A DNA stretch of 64,000 nucleotides from Dyella kyungheensis (lineage in GTDB: Bacteria > Pseudomonadota > Gammaproteobacteria > Xanthomonadales > Rhodanobacteraceae), in NCBI RefSeq assembly GCF_016905005.1, contig NZ_JADIKC010000014.1:1-64000 (forward strand), written 5' to 3'. The translations under genes were made by a program, and so were the position numbers. The notes beneath the pieces were generated by a model. The model did not search any database, was not told the DNA's origin, and saw only the letters and a program-made list of their open reading frames with translations. Positions within the stretch are counted from its first letter, which is position 1; every line of letters begins with the position of its first letter. Positions 1 through 9,002 of this stretch are shown here, in pieces.

Positions 1-6
1 GGGCTA

Positions 7-87
7 CTGTGGGAGCGCACTTGTGCGCGACAAGCCGACGGAGCGGTACATCCATGCGTGGCTGTCGCGCACAAGTGCGCTCCCACA
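7..87. repeat. REP-like inverted repeat pair, copy 1
   Basis: Two 25-base arms, 7-31 and 63-87, are reverse complements around a 31-base spacer. The outer part of each arm is CTGTGGGAGCGCAC and the inner part is TTGTGCGCGAC. Similar pairs occur at 27692, 29525, 32019, 52971 and 57659, always between genes. The arrangement resembles bacterial interspersed mosaic elements moved by RAYT transposases; no such transposase gene is in the window. Confidence 0.85.
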
Positions 88-116
88 GAAAGCACACAGG
101 TTCCCGCGAGCACCCG

Positions 117-157
117 CCCCTCACCCCGGCCCTCTCCCCGGAGGGGAGCGGGAGAGG
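117..157. repeat. Palindromic intergenic repeat
   Basis: A pyrimidine-rich arm (CCTCTCCCC) is followed at once by a purine-rich arm (GGAGGGGAGCGGGAGAGG), giving a compact hairpin. The pattern resembles short dispersed repeats common in GC-rich proteobacterial genomes. There is only one copy in the window, so its family is inferred. Confidence 0.5.
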
Positions 158-340
158 TGCGGTACATCGCGTACAAGCCAAGGGCGATGCGAAGCGAGCT
201 CCGCTTTAAGTCCTCAGCGATTCGGGCGCGTTGCGCAGCGCATTGAAGTACCCCTGGGGTAACCTCCCATGGAGATCCGGTGGGACGCGCTGCGAGCGTT
301 CGTGCTTGGATTCAACACGATGCTGCCAGCTTGAAAGGCC

Positions 341-452
341 ATTTCTTTGGGTTACTTTTCTTTACTCCGGGCATCCTGCCCTCCGCCCTTCGGGCCGGCT
401 TCGCCGTTCGCATGCGCTCCTGCGTATGCGTGGGCCGGCAAAGAAAAGTGAC
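341..452. repeat. Intergenic inverted repeat with TTACTTTTCTTT / AAAGAAAAGTGAC ends
   Basis: GTTACTTTTCTTT at 351-363 pairs with AAAGAAAAGTGAC at 440-452 with one G-T mismatch, enclosing about 75 bases. Repeats with these ends are widespread in Xanthomonadales and other Proteobacteria. The whole 88-577 stretch shows no ORF with a ribosome binding site or recognisable protein, so I read it as non-coding repeat DNA. Confidence 0.5.
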
Positions 453-577
453 TCGAGCGGCGGCAGCCGATCGAAACGCCCGCTGCGTCCCACGGGACTA
501 GCTTCGCGTCGTAAGCGGCCCGGTCACGGGATCGCGACATCCGGGCGAGAGAGCGGCTTTGCCGTCTCAACAAAAAA

Positions 578-892
578 TCAGTGAGTCGACGCCGCCGCTG
601 CCGGATGCCGATGTCCTTGTTGCAGCGACTTCACGTAATCGAGCACATCTTGCTTCGACACCGTGCCCTTGTGATCCTTGTCGATGGCATCGAAATGCGC
701 GCGGATGAACGGCACCGGGCCCTTCTCCGCTTCTTCCTTGGTCAACAGGCCGTCCTTGTTCTTGTCGGCGATGTCGAAGTTCTTGTTGGCGATCTGGGCC
801 TGCTGGGTCAGGCTGCCAAGGCCGCTCTGTGCGTGGACGCCAGCGGCGAGGACGGTGGTGAGTGCGATGGCGGTCAGAACAGTGCGGCGCAT
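578..892 (-). CDS. Secreted EF-hand calcium-binding protein
   Basis: A 104-residue exported protein with two EF-hand loops. Residues 1-21 are a signal peptide ending in VHAQ. The first loop is residues 43-54 (DKNKDGLLTKEE), with acidic ligands at positions 1, 5 and 12 and the central Gly. The second is residues 71-82 (DKDHKGTVSKQD), where position 12 is Asp rather than Glu and position 5 is Lys, so it probably binds calcium weakly. The ATG at 892 is preceded by GGGAG. It lies 75 bases downstream of the phosphoesterase gene on the same strand and may be read with it. Its role is unknown; small periplasmic calcium sensors of this type are common in Xanthomonadales. Confidence 0.85.
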   Translation of the reverse strand: MRRTVLTAIALTTVLAAGVHAQSGLGSLTQQAQIANKNFDIADKNKDGLLTKEEAEKGPVPFIRAHFDAIDKDHKGTVSKQDVLDYVKSLQQGHRHPAAAASTH

Positions 893-967
893 GATTCTCG
901 CTCCCTGAAAAGGCGCGCGAAGTATGTCACCGGGAATGTGAGCAGTTCGTTCGCGCGCCGTCCGTCT

Positions 968-2665
968 TCAGGCGCTCAGTTCCAGCGCGTTGGTCAGATC
1001 GCCGGGAGGCGGGCCGCCCGCTGCGATCATCGCTTGCTCGCGCATGCTCAGGCCGGGCAACTTCTCCAGGCCGAAGCGGCGCGTGAGGAAGCGCGCGATC
1101 GAGCCGGTGTCGTAGATCGTGTGGTCGACGTGGCCCTTCTTGGCGAACGGCGATACCACCAGGGCGGGGATGCGTGAACCCGGGCCCCAGCGGTCGCCCT
1201 TGGGCGGCGCCACGTGATCCCACCAGCCGCCGTTCTCGTCCACGGTGATGATGACCATCGTGTGCTTCCACGATGGCGATTTCTGCAACGCATCGACAAT
1301 CGCCATCACGTGGCGGTCGCCGGTATCCACGTCCGAATAGCCGGCGTGCATGTTGAGGTCGCCCTGCGGCTTGTAGAAGCTCACTGTGGGCAAGCGATTG
1401 GCTTCGATGTCGGCGAGGAAACGATTGGTCTTCGAGGTCTCGCCCACGCCGGCGTCGCGCAGGTGCTTAGCGCGTGCGTCGGTGCCGGGCGCGAAGCTCT
1501 TGAAGTAGTTCAGCGGCTGGTGATGGATCTGGAAGTTCGGACGCTGCGGGAACTGGTGTTCGTCGCCGTCGCCTTTGCCATCGAGTGCTAGCTGCCAGGC
1601 ACCGGCGTACCACGCCCAGTCCACGCCCTTGGCGGAAAGCGCATCGCCGATGGTCTTGTGCAGCTGCGGCGGCAGCGTGTTCGGACTGTCCTCGGAGGCC
1701 ATCAGCGGATTCGTGCCCGACTGCGTGCTGGTGGGCTGATACGGCGGCATCATGGTGTTCACGGCCCAGAAGTCGGGCGTGAGTTGGCTGCGCGAGATCG
1801 GCTTGGCTTTGCCATCCATCGCGCTGTGCGGTGAATCTTCGGCGAGCTTCAGGCGCGGATCGTCCGCCTTGCCGCTTTCGGTCACGGCGATGTTGAATTG
1901 AGCCGGGCTGTGGTCTGCATTCGGATAGAACGGCGGTTGTGCGGCGACCAGGTACTGATGGTTGAGGAAGGAGCCGCCGAATGCGCCCATGAACCAGTTG
2001 TCGCACAGCGTGTATTGCCGCGCGAGCTGCCACAGGCGCAGGTTGGACGCGCTGTCGTCGTAGTGGCCCATCACCATTGCGCCGGTGTCGCCCCAGGCCA
2101 CGAAGCCGTCGTTCTTGCCGCCGTTGATCTGGCGCTGGTTCTCGTAGAACGCATGAATGAGATCGCGCGTCACCACGCCATGCGGCAACGGTTCGCCGTC
2201 GCCCGTGCGCAACGCCCACGGTGCATTCGGCAGGCCAGTGAGATGGTCCTGCATCACCTGGTAGTCGCGGTGGTTCACCGTCTGCTTGTGCGGCGCCAGG
2301 CCGTGCCAGATCGGCGGCAGCTCCTTCAGCACGCTGCCGTCGCGGTCGCGTTGCAGGTAGGCGTCGGGCTTCAGCGCGCCGAGCGGCTGCTCCACGCCGG
2401 GGAAATTGGCGAACAGGTTGTTGAAGCTACGGTTCTCCAGGTAGATCACCACGACCTGCTGGATGTCCTTGCGCAGCGCTTCGTCGATGGCCGCGGGGGC
2501 CATCGTCGACGCTGCCGGCTTCGCGCCGGCAGCGAGCGTCTCGGTGCCGGCGATGGCCAGCGCGGCACCGCCCAGCGCGAGGCCGCCCAGCAGGCGGCGT
2601 CGCGAGGGGTCGTCGGGTTGTTCGTCAGATGATTCGGGGAGAGGCGGGGGAGGAAGCTTGGTCAC
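968..2665 (-). CDS. Tat-exported phosphoesterase (phospholipase C / acid phosphatase AcpA type)
   Basis: A 565-residue member of the alkaline-phosphatase superfamily branch that contains phospholipase C and AcpA acid phosphatases. Residues 21-28 (SRRRLLGG) followed by an Ala/Gly/Leu stretch form a twin-arginine signal. The N-terminal metal motif is YLENRSFNNLF near residue 75, equivalent to the ENRSFD of the family. A C-terminal metal segment is VDENGGWWDH near residue 480. The start is GTG and overlaps the TGA of the upstream carboxypeptidase gene by four bases, suggesting translational coupling. The substrate (phospholipid head groups or phosphomonoesters) cannot be read from the sequence. 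Confidence 0.85.
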   Translation of the reverse strand: MTKLPPPPLPESSDEQPDDPSRRRLLGGLALGGAALAIAGTETLAAGAKPAASTMAPAAIDEALRKDIQQVVVIYLENRSFNNLFANFPGVEQPLGALKPDAYLQRDRDGSVLKELPPIWHGLAPHKQTVNHRDYQVMQDHLTGLPNAPWALRTGDGEPLPHGVVTRDLIHAFYENQRQINGGKNDGFVAWGDTGAMVMGHYDDSASNLRLWQLARQYTLCDNWFMGAFGGSFLNHQYLVAAQPPFYPNADHSPAQFNIAVTESGKADDPRLKLAEDSPHSAMDGKAKPISRSQLTPDFWAVNTMMPPYQPTSTQSGTNPLMASEDSPNTLPPQLHKTIGDALSAKGVDWAWYAGAWQLALDGKGDGDEHQFPQRPNFQIHHQPLNYFKSFAPGTDARAKHLRDAGVGETSKTNRFLADIEANRLPTVSFYKPQGDLNMHAGYSDVDTGDRHVMAIVDALQKSPSWKHTMVIITVDENGGWWDHVAPPKGDRWGPGSRIPALVVSPFAKKGHVDHTIYDTGSIARFLTRRFGLEKLPGLSMREQAMIAAGGPPPGDLTNALELSA

Positions 2666-4227
2666 GGTGCGGCGTCATCATAGAAACGGGACAGATCGGC
2701 CTTGGTCTGCTGCAAGGACGTCTGGTCAAGATAAATCATGTGACCCGAAGGATAAAAACCGAACGTGACATTCTTGCGTTCGGCCGGCTCCAGCCCGAGG
2801 TGGGTGAGGTCGAACTCGGTGGCGTAGAACGGCGTGGCCAGGTCGTAATAACCATTGGCCGAGAACACCTTCAGGTGCGGATTGCGGCGCATGGCATCGG
2901 CCAGGTCGTCGGCCACGTAGGTGGCCTGCAGCCAGCCGCCGTTCTTCTTGCGCTTCCAGTCCCAGTTGCGGCCGATGGCGCCGTAGTTGTTGGGCAGGTA
3001 GGCGCGATCCTCGGTGAACTTCAGTTCGGTCGCGGCGTACTGGTTGAACACCGCCACGTAGGCGCCGGTGATGGCGTCGCTGGCGGTATCGCCATCGGGC
3101 GTTTCGCCGGCGGCGTCCGGATCGATGCCCTGGAAACGGCCGTCCAGACGGCCAACGGTAAGGCGCTCATTGCGCAGCAGTTCCTTGCGGAAGCGGCTGG
3201 GATTCACGCGCAGGTTGGCTTCCTTGATGTATTGCGGCGACAGGCCGAGGTAACGGCTCATCTGGTTGGCCACGCGATCGGCTTCGGCCGGATCGATGGT
3301 GTCGCCCTTGGCCAGCGCCAGCGTGTAATCGCTGGAGGCAAAGCGGCGCACTTCGGCGAGGAACGTGCCGATATCGGCCGGCTTGTTCGGCACCTTGTTG
3401 TGGTACCAGGCAATCGCCGCCTCGGTCGGCAGGTTCACGATGTAGCCGTGGTCGATGCCCGGCGCGGCCACCGAGAAATCGAGGATGGAGGACATCAGCA
3501 CGACGCCGTTGAACTCCATGCCCGCGTCCTGCAGCGACTTCACCAGCACGGCGGAGCGCGTGGTGCCGTAGCTTTCGCCGAACAGGAACTTCGGCGAATT
3601 CCAGCGGTTGTTCACGCTCACATAGCGGGTGATGAACTTGGTGAACGCCTCCGCGTCCTGGTCCACGCCCCACACGTCCTTGCCTTCGGTCTTGCCCACC
3701 AGCTGCGAGTAACCGGTGCCCGGCGCGTCGATGAAGACCAGGTCGGTCTTGTCGAGCAGGCTCTGCTCGTTCGGCACCCAGCGGTACGGTGCCGGCGGAA
3801 TCGGCTTGTCGCCATCGTTGGCCACGCGCACCGGACCGAACGAGCCCATGTGCAGCCACATGGACGACGAACCCGGGCCGCCGTTGTAGAAGAACGTCAC
3901 CGGACGCTTGCTGTTCTTGCCACCGTCGGCCGTGTAGGCGACGTAGAAGAAGCTCACCGTGGGCTTGCCCTTGTCGTCGCGGATGGTCAGGCGTCCAGCG
4001 GTGGCGGTGTAGTCGATGCTGCGGTTGCCCACGCGTACGCTGTGCTTGGTCACCACGCTGCGCTCGGGCGGCGTGGGCTGGGTGTGCTCGTCGGCGTTCT
4101 TGTCTTTGTCCTTGTCGCCCTGTTCGGTCTTGGCGGCATCCTTGGGCGTATCGGCGGCGTGCAGCGGCAGGGTGCCCAGGGCCAACAGCGTGGCAAGGGC
4201 GAGCGAAGCAAGCGGAAGCTGGCGCAT
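2662..4227 (-). CDS. S10 family serine carboxypeptidase (second of two)
   Basis: A 521-residue exported peptidase of family S10. The signal peptide spans residues 1-24 (ending PLHAA) and is followed by a Lys/Asp-rich linker. NGGPGSSSMW near residue 115 is the oxyanion-hole region, GESYG carries nucleophile Ser219, and Asp462 (NGYYD) and His496 (PSGH) complete the triad. I chose ATG 4227, with GGAGAC upstream, over a longer TTG-started frame. It is closely similar to the gene just upstream, so the pair looks like a local duplication. The TGA overlaps the phosphoesterase start. A role in cleaving peptides C-terminally in the periplasm or outside is inferred from the family. Confidence 0.9.
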   Translation of the reverse strand: MRQLPLASLALATLLALGTLPLHAADTPKDAAKTEQGDKDKDKNADEHTQPTPPERSVVTKHSVRVGNRSIDYTATAGRLTIRDDKGKPTVSFFYVAYTADGGKNSKRPVTFFYNGGPGSSSMWLHMGSFGPVRVANDGDKPIPPAPYRWVPNEQSLLDKTDLVFIDAPGTGYSQLVGKTEGKDVWGVDQDAEAFTKFITRYVSVNNRWNSPKFLFGESYGTTRSAVLVKSLQDAGMEFNGVVLMSSILDFSVAAPGIDHGYIVNLPTEAAIAWYHNKVPNKPADIGTFLAEVRRFASSDYTLALAKGDTIDPAEADRVANQMSRYLGLSPQYIKEANLRVNPSRFRKELLRNERLTVGRLDGRFQGIDPDAAGETPDGDTASDAITGAYVAVFNQYAATELKFTEDRAYLPNNYGAIGRNWDWKRKKNGGWLQATYVADDLADAMRRNPHLKVFSANGYYDLATPFYATEFDLTHLGLEPAERKNVTFGFYPSGHMIYLDQTSLQQTKADLSRFYDDAAP

Positions 4228-4248
4228 GTCAGTCGTCTCCGGGTCCAA

Positions 4249-5793
4249 TCAGGAGTGGGTGGTGGCGTCGTAGTAGCGTGCCAGGTCGCCCTTGAGCTGC
4301 TGCAGCGCTTCGGTGTTGAGGTAGATCATGTGGCCCGACGGGTAGTACAGGAAATGCACGTTGCCGCGCAGCGACGGTTCCAGGTTCATGTGCGAGATGT
4401 CGAACTCGGTGTTGAAGAACGGCGTGGCGAAATCGTAGTAGCCGTTCACCGAGAGCAGCTGCAGATGCGGGTTGGTGCGCATCGCATGCGCCAGGTCGCC
4501 GGCCACATAGGCCATCAACAGCGGACGCTTGATGCCGGCCGCCTGATGCTTCCAGTCCCACGACTTGTTGATGTCGCCGAAGGTGGGGCGATAGTCGAGG
4601 TCGCTGTGGTAGTTCAGCTGGTTGACGATGTAATCGTTGAACGCAGTGACGAACGCGCCGCTGATGCCGGTGTCGGAAGCATCGTAGTCGGGCACTTCGC
4701 CGGCCGCGTCTTCGTCCACGCCTTCGAAGCGCGCGTCGTAGCGGCCGATGGTGCGGCGTTCGTTGCGCAGCAGTTCCTTGCGGAAGCGCGACGGGTCCAC
4801 ACGCAGGTTGGACTCCTTGATGTACTCCACCGACAGGCCGGTATACGCCGCCAGCTGGCGCGCCACGGCGTCGGCTTCGGTCGGCGAGATGTCCTGGCCC
4901 TTGGCCAGCGCGCTTGCATAGCGACCGCTGGCAAAGGCGCGTACCTGGTCGATGTACGACTTCAGGTCGGCCGGCTTGTTGGCGAGCTTGTTGTGATACC
5001 AGGCAGCGGCGGCGTAACTCGGCACGTAGCCGATGTACATCGCGTCATAGCCCGGCATGCGCATGCCGTAGTTGAGGATGGAGGACATGATGATCACGCC
5101 GTTGAACGACATGCCCTTGTCCTGCAGCGCATCCACCAGCGCGCCGGAGCGCGTGGTGCCGTAGCTTTCGCCGTAGAGGAACTTCGGCGAGTTCCAGCGG
5201 TTGTTGATCGTCACGTAGCGCTGGATGGCACGCGAGAACGCCGACACGTCCTGGTCAACGCCCCAGAAATCCTTGCCCTCGGCCTTGCCGAGCGGTCGCG
5301 AATAACCGGTGCCCACCGCATCGATGAAGACCAGGTCGGTCTTGTCGAGCAGGCTGTCGCTGTTGGACACCAGCTTGTACGGCGCCGGCGCGGTGGCGGC
5401 GGGGCTGTCGGTGGCGATGCGCACCGGGCCGAACGAGCCCATGTGCAGCCACATCGAGGAGGAACCCGGGCCGCCGTTGTAGAGGAAGGTGACCGGGCGC
5501 TTCTCCGCCTTGCCGTCCACCGTATAGGCCACGTAGAACACGCTGGCCTGCGGCTCGCCCTTGTCGTCGCGGATGATCACCGTGCCGGCCGTGGCGGTGT
5601 AGGACACCGAATGGCCGTTGATGCTCACGCTGTGCTTGGTGCGCACGGCGGTCTCGGTGCTCGGTGCCTGGACGTCCTCGTCCTTGCTGGCGGCCTTTTT
5701 GTCTTTGTCCGGCGGCGCATCCTTGGCCAGGGTGACGAAACACGGCGACAGCACAAGGCTGCCTGCCATCAGCAAGGTCAAGAGACGGCGCAT
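4249..5793 (-). CDS. S10 family serine carboxypeptidase (first of two)
   Basis: A 514-residue S10 peptidase with a signal peptide (about residues 1-23) and a charged linker. NGGPGSSSMW is near residue 106. The triad is Ser210 (GESYG), Asp454 (NGYYD) and His488 (PSGH). ATG 5793 is preceded by GGGGA; the upstream in-frame extension has no binding site and is unlike a signal peptide. The stop lies 21 bases ahead of the paralogue's start, so the two carboxypeptidases and the phosphoesterase form one operon. The Asp, Ser and His motifs are intact in both copies, so neither looks decayed. Confidence 0.9.
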   Translation of the reverse strand: MRRLLTLLMAGSLVLSPCFVTLAKDAPPDKDKKAASKDEDVQAPSTETAVRTKHSVSINGHSVSYTATAGTVIIRDDKGEPQASVFYVAYTVDGKAEKRPVTFLYNGGPGSSSMWLHMGSFGPVRIATDSPAATAPAPYKLVSNSDSLLDKTDLVFIDAVGTGYSRPLGKAEGKDFWGVDQDVSAFSRAIQRYVTINNRWNSPKFLYGESYGTTRSGALVDALQDKGMSFNGVIIMSSILNYGMRMPGYDAMYIGYVPSYAAAAWYHNKLANKPADLKSYIDQVRAFASGRYASALAKGQDISPTEADAVARQLAAYTGLSVEYIKESNLRVDPSRFRKELLRNERRTIGRYDARFEGVDEDAAGEVPDYDASDTGISGAFVTAFNDYIVNQLNYHSDLDYRPTFGDINKSWDWKHQAAGIKRPLLMAYVAGDLAHAMRTNPHLQLLSVNGYYDFATPFFNTEFDISHMNLEPSLRGNVHFLYYPSGHMIYLNTEALQQLKGDLARYYDATTHS

Positions 5794-6006
5794 GCAATTC
5801 CCCGGTATTGGATCGATGTAAGTCCCGAGTATGCGTATCAAGGTCACGCGGCGACCGTGACAAAAGTACTGGTTGGCTTGCTTTTCGCTGACCAAATGCG
5901 ACGGCGATCCTTCGCAGGATCGTACGCAAGGCAGCCTGGATCAGGCCGGGAATGCTTCCGATGTCGTTGTTGCCAGTCGGCTTTTTCTTCGCCGCTCACG
6001 CCGCAA

Positions 6007-6044
6007 AAAGAAAAACCGCCGCTATCCGTGAGGATGCGGCGGTT
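6007..6044 (-). terminator. Rho-independent terminator after the DUF2968 gene
   Basis: Stem arms 6014-6022 (AACCGCCGC) and 6036-6044 (GCGGCGGTT) enclose 13 bases. On the minus strand the hairpin is followed by a T-rich run (complement of 6007-6015). It sits 22 bases past the stop of the 6066 gene. Confidence 0.8.
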
Positions 6045-6065
6045 CGGACGGCCAGGTCGGCTCGC

Positions 6066-6800
6066 TCAGGGCGACGCGGCGGGCGGCTGGTTCGGCTGCG
6101 GGGTCGGCGCCGCGGTGGTGGCAGGCGCCGGCGTGGGCAGCACCAGGTTCGGATTGGACTGCATCGTTTCCAGGGCGCGGATCTGCTGCTTCACCGCATC
6201 GAGCTGTGCATTGGTGTTGTGCAGATCGCTGCTCAGCGCCACCGCCTGCTGATGGGCCTGCTCCTGCTGGGCGGCCACCTGCTGCGCTTGCTGCTGCTGG
6301 TTGTTCGCGTCCTGCTGCAGGCTGCGCAGCTTCGCCTGGTTCACCGCAATCATGTGCTCGGCGTACTTGTTGCCGGCATCCAGGCGCATGGTGTCGATTT
6401 CGACCTGGCCCAGCGTCTGCGTCTGCGACACGAAGGTGCGATAGAGGCTCTCGGCGTCGTCGAAGGAATCGGTCTGCATCACGCGCCAGAATTCCTTGCC
6501 GTGGAACAGCACCACGTAATAGCCCAGGGTTTCCGGACGGAACAGCAGGCTCGCGCCATAGGTGCTGTTGTACGTGGTGCGCACTTCGGTGAGCTGATGG
6601 TTGTCAATCAACTGGCGAAGGCTTTCCACCGTGCTCAGCGGCACCTTGGACTGGGTGGAAGCGGCCGGCTCGGGTGCGGGCGGCATCGGGTTGTTGCTCG
6701 TCGCGGGTGCGCTCGCGCACGCCGAAGTGGCCATGAGCACCAGGGTGCCGATCGCGAACAACACCCGCCGTGGGCTCGCGCTGCGAGTCAAAGCCTTCAT
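6066..6800 (-). CDS. DUF2968-like lipoprotein with C-terminal coiled coil
   Basis: A 244-residue exported protein. The start MKALTRS at 6800 gives a basic N-terminus, a hydrophobic core and ATSAC at the end, a non-standard lipobox, so lipidation is likely but not certain. Residues about 50-125 contain LRQLIDNHQLTEVRTTYN and a segment with GYYVVLFHGKEFWRV, which I associate with DUF2968 proteins of Burkholderia and Xanthomonadales. The next part is a Gln-rich coiled coil, and the C-terminus is Pro/Ala/Thr-rich. It follows tadG on the same strand with a gap of about 125 bases and has its own terminator. The function is unknown. Confidence 0.7.
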   Translation of the reverse strand: MKALTRSASPRRVLFAIGTLVLMATSACASAPATSNNPMPPAPEPAASTQSKVPLSTVESLRQLIDNHQLTEVRTTYNSTYGASLLFRPETLGYYVVLFHGKEFWRVMQTDSFDDAESLYRTFVSQTQTLGQVEIDTMRLDAGNKYAEHMIAVNQAKLRSLQQDANNQQQQAQQVAAQQEQAHQQAVALSSDLHNTNAQLDAVKQQIRALETMQSNPNLVLPTPAPATTAAPTPQPNQPPAASP

Positions 6801-6924
6801 CCTGAAATTCCCCTTTGATCGTGGCCCGCCCTGGAAAGCGCTGCTGCGCGTATTTCCAGCCCTTTGCCAAGCCAACCGGGACAGTCTAAGGGTCTGTTTG
6901 TGGGGGTCAAGAGGCGATGCATCG

Positions 6925-8997
6925 CTAGTAGACCAACTGCACACCGTGACACTGCAGCGACTGCAGACTCACCGTGCTGACACCCAGTTTGATGCCCAGG
7001 ATGTCCCTCAGCGCCGGCGTCAGCACCTGCGAGCCGAGCTGGTTGAGCGGCCCCTGCAGGGTCTGCACCACGAAACCGAGCACGGCTACCAGGCTGTTGG
7101 GCAACGAGGTGGTGCCGCCATTCATGGCGGTCTGGATGGCCGCGATGCAACTGTTCTGGAAACCCGCCGCGCAACCCGTCTGGGTGAGCACGTTGCCCAA
7201 CAGGTTGACCACGCCGCCGAGCAGGTTGCTGGTGCCGGTAAGAATGCCCGGCACATTGAGCGTCAGCGTGCTGCCGAGAATGTTGCCGACCTGTCCGCCG
7301 GTGTTCTGCAGAAAACTCTGCAGGCCCGTGGTGGTGCCCGACAGCTGGGTCAAGGCTGCCGAGAGCTGGTTGAGGTTGGGCGTGAGACCGGTGTGGGCGC
7401 CCGCATTGTTGTTCCACAGGTCGGTCGCCAGCGGCGTGGAGATCGATGATGGCGTGGATGTCGCCGTTTGGTTGAGCAACGCGGTAGTCAGTGCGTTGAA
7501 GACATTGGTGACGGTGGTGCCGATGTCGAGCGGGGTGCCGCCGCTGGGAATGTTCGCCGATTCGCCCGCGGCCAGCGTGCCGCTGCCATTCGCCGGCAAA
7601 CCGGTGATCACGAACGGGTTGACCACGCTGGCCACGGTTGCGCCGGCGACCGTCACATTCAGCAAGGGAGCGCCACTGACCGCGGGGATCTGATCGCAAC
7701 TTCCCGCGGTGCTGAATGCGCTGCTTTGCGATATGCCGCCCACGCACATCTTCAACACCGATGATTGCACGCCGAAGGTGGCGTGATACGGGCTGCTGTT
7801 CTCCGTGCACAGGCTGTTGAGCGTCGCCTTGGCGTAGACCAGGTCGATCGCAATGGGCAGGTTGAGGCTGATCGACGTCTTGGCCAGCGAGCTCACCAGC
7901 GTGCCCAGCAACGGGATGTTGTTGGTCGAGAACTGCACGTTGATGAAGGCGCGCACCTGCGCCGTGGACGCGCTCGTACCCACGCCACCAATGCCGATCG
8001 ACGGCGGCTCGATCACGCTGAAGGCGCTGCTGATGCTGAAGCCAAGAATATTCGGCACAGCGACGGCACCCTTCAGGGCGTGTTGCCCGGTGGCCACGCC
8101 GACCGCGCCGCTGATCAGCTGCAACGCATTCACCTGGGCATTGAGCGCCGTCTGCACGCTGCTGTCGGGCGCCGTGATCTGTGCGAACAAGCCGCTGGTC
8201 GATCCACTGGAACCCAGCGTGACCTTGCCCGGTGCAGTGCCGACGGCGGCGGTGACCGCGTTGACCAGGGTGGCGTTGGCGCTGAGCAACTGCTGTTGGC
8301 CGGCCGCATTCACCACGGCATTGAGCACGTCGATCAACGCGTGTGCCTGCACCGACGAGGCGAGCAACTGGTTGACGCCGCCGACATCGAGGTTGGCCGG
8401 CACGCTCACGCCGAGCTGGTTGAGCAGACCCGAGGGCGTGACGGTGGCCGTGGCCAGTCCGTTGTAGCCGACCAGCGTCGCCTCGGGGATGTTGAGTCCA
8501 ATGCCGGTGAGCAATTGGCCGAGCGGCGATTTTCCGCTGACGTCCACCAACGTGCTGCCGATGCTGAAAACCGCCACGGGCTGCAAGCCGCTCGCCACCG
8601 CTTCGGCGCTGACGTTGGGCAGTTTGCCCGCCATGCCCCAGATGGGCAGCACCGAACGCTGCGCTACCACTTTCACCGCATTGGGCGTGCCGGTCGTGCC
8701 GGCGAAGTGATCGCTGCTCCCGTTGGCCGGGTTCCAGGTGCCGCAGTTGACGCTGAGCTGGCCGGTGAATCCATTTTCCGTCGTCGCGTTGCCTGTGGCG
8801 GCGGTGTTGTTGCCGTTGCCCGACGTGCACGCGTTGAGCTGCTGCGCACCGGCGAGGGCCGCCAGGTCGGCCACCTTCTGCGTGTCGCGCTTGGCCCAGT
8901 ACAGATAGCCCACTTCCACCAGGCCGAGCATGGTGATCAGGCCCAACATCATCAACAGCATCGCTACGGCCGTGGAACCGCTTTGCGCGCGCCGCAT
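6925..8997 (-). CDS. tadG: TadG-like Flp pilus assembly protein (enlarged)
   Basis: A 690-residue protein ending the tad operon. Residues 1-50 (AQSGSTAVAMLLMM, GYLYWAKRDTQKVADLAALAGAQ) are the TadE/TadG-type N-terminal segment with one membrane helix. The remaining roughly 640 residues are rich in Ala, Val, Leu, Thr, Ser and Gly with runs such as NLLGGVVNLLGNVL, and no von Willebrand A motif is evident. Family members are pseudopilin-like or anchoring components of the Flp pilus. It starts five bases after the stop of the DUF3613 gene. The low-complexity exported part is longer and more hydrophobic than I would expect for TadG. Confidence 0.8.
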   Translation of the reverse strand: MRRAQSGSTAVAMLLMMLGLITMLGLVEVGYLYWAKRDTQKVADLAALAGAQQLNACTSGNGNNTAATGNATTENGFTGQLSVNCGTWNPANGSSDHFAGTTGTPNAVKVVAQRSVLPIWGMAGKLPNVSAEAVASGLQPVAVFSIGSTLVDVSGKSPLGQLLTGIGLNIPEATLVGYNGLATATVTPSGLLNQLGVSVPANLDVGGVNQLLASSVQAHALIDVLNAVVNAAGQQQLLSANATLVNAVTAAVGTAPGKVTLGSSGSTSGLFAQITAPDSSVQTALNAQVNALQLISGAVGVATGQHALKGAVAVPNILGFSISSAFSVIEPPSIGIGGVGTSASTAQVRAFINVQFSTNNIPLLGTLVSSLAKTSISLNLPIAIDLVYAKATLNSLCTENSSPYHATFGVQSSVLKMCVGGISQSSAFSTAGSCDQIPAVSGAPLLNVTVAGATVASVVNPFVITGLPANGSGTLAAGESANIPSGGTPLDIGTTVTNVFNALTTALLNQTATSTPSSISTPLATDLWNNNAGAHTGLTPNLNQLSAALTQLSGTTTGLQSFLQNTGGQVGNILGSTLTLNVPGILTGTSNLLGGVVNLLGNVLTQTGCAAGFQNSCIAAIQTAMNGGTTSLPNSLVAVLGFVVQTLQGPLNQLGSQVLTPALRDILGIKLGVSTVSLQSLQCHGVQLVY

Positions 8998-9002
8998 ACG
9001 GG

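Noticed and set aside
5793..5895. Longer start for the first S10 gene at 5895
   Set aside because: The 34-residue extension has no binding site and lacks signal-peptide character, whereas ATG 5793 is followed by a clear signal peptide and has GGGGA upstream.
2629..6252. A 1207-residue open frame on the plus strand
   Set aside because: It is antisense to the two carboxypeptidase genes, Arg/His/Val-rich, with no binding site or recognisable domain. Codon bias in GC-rich DNA opens such frames.
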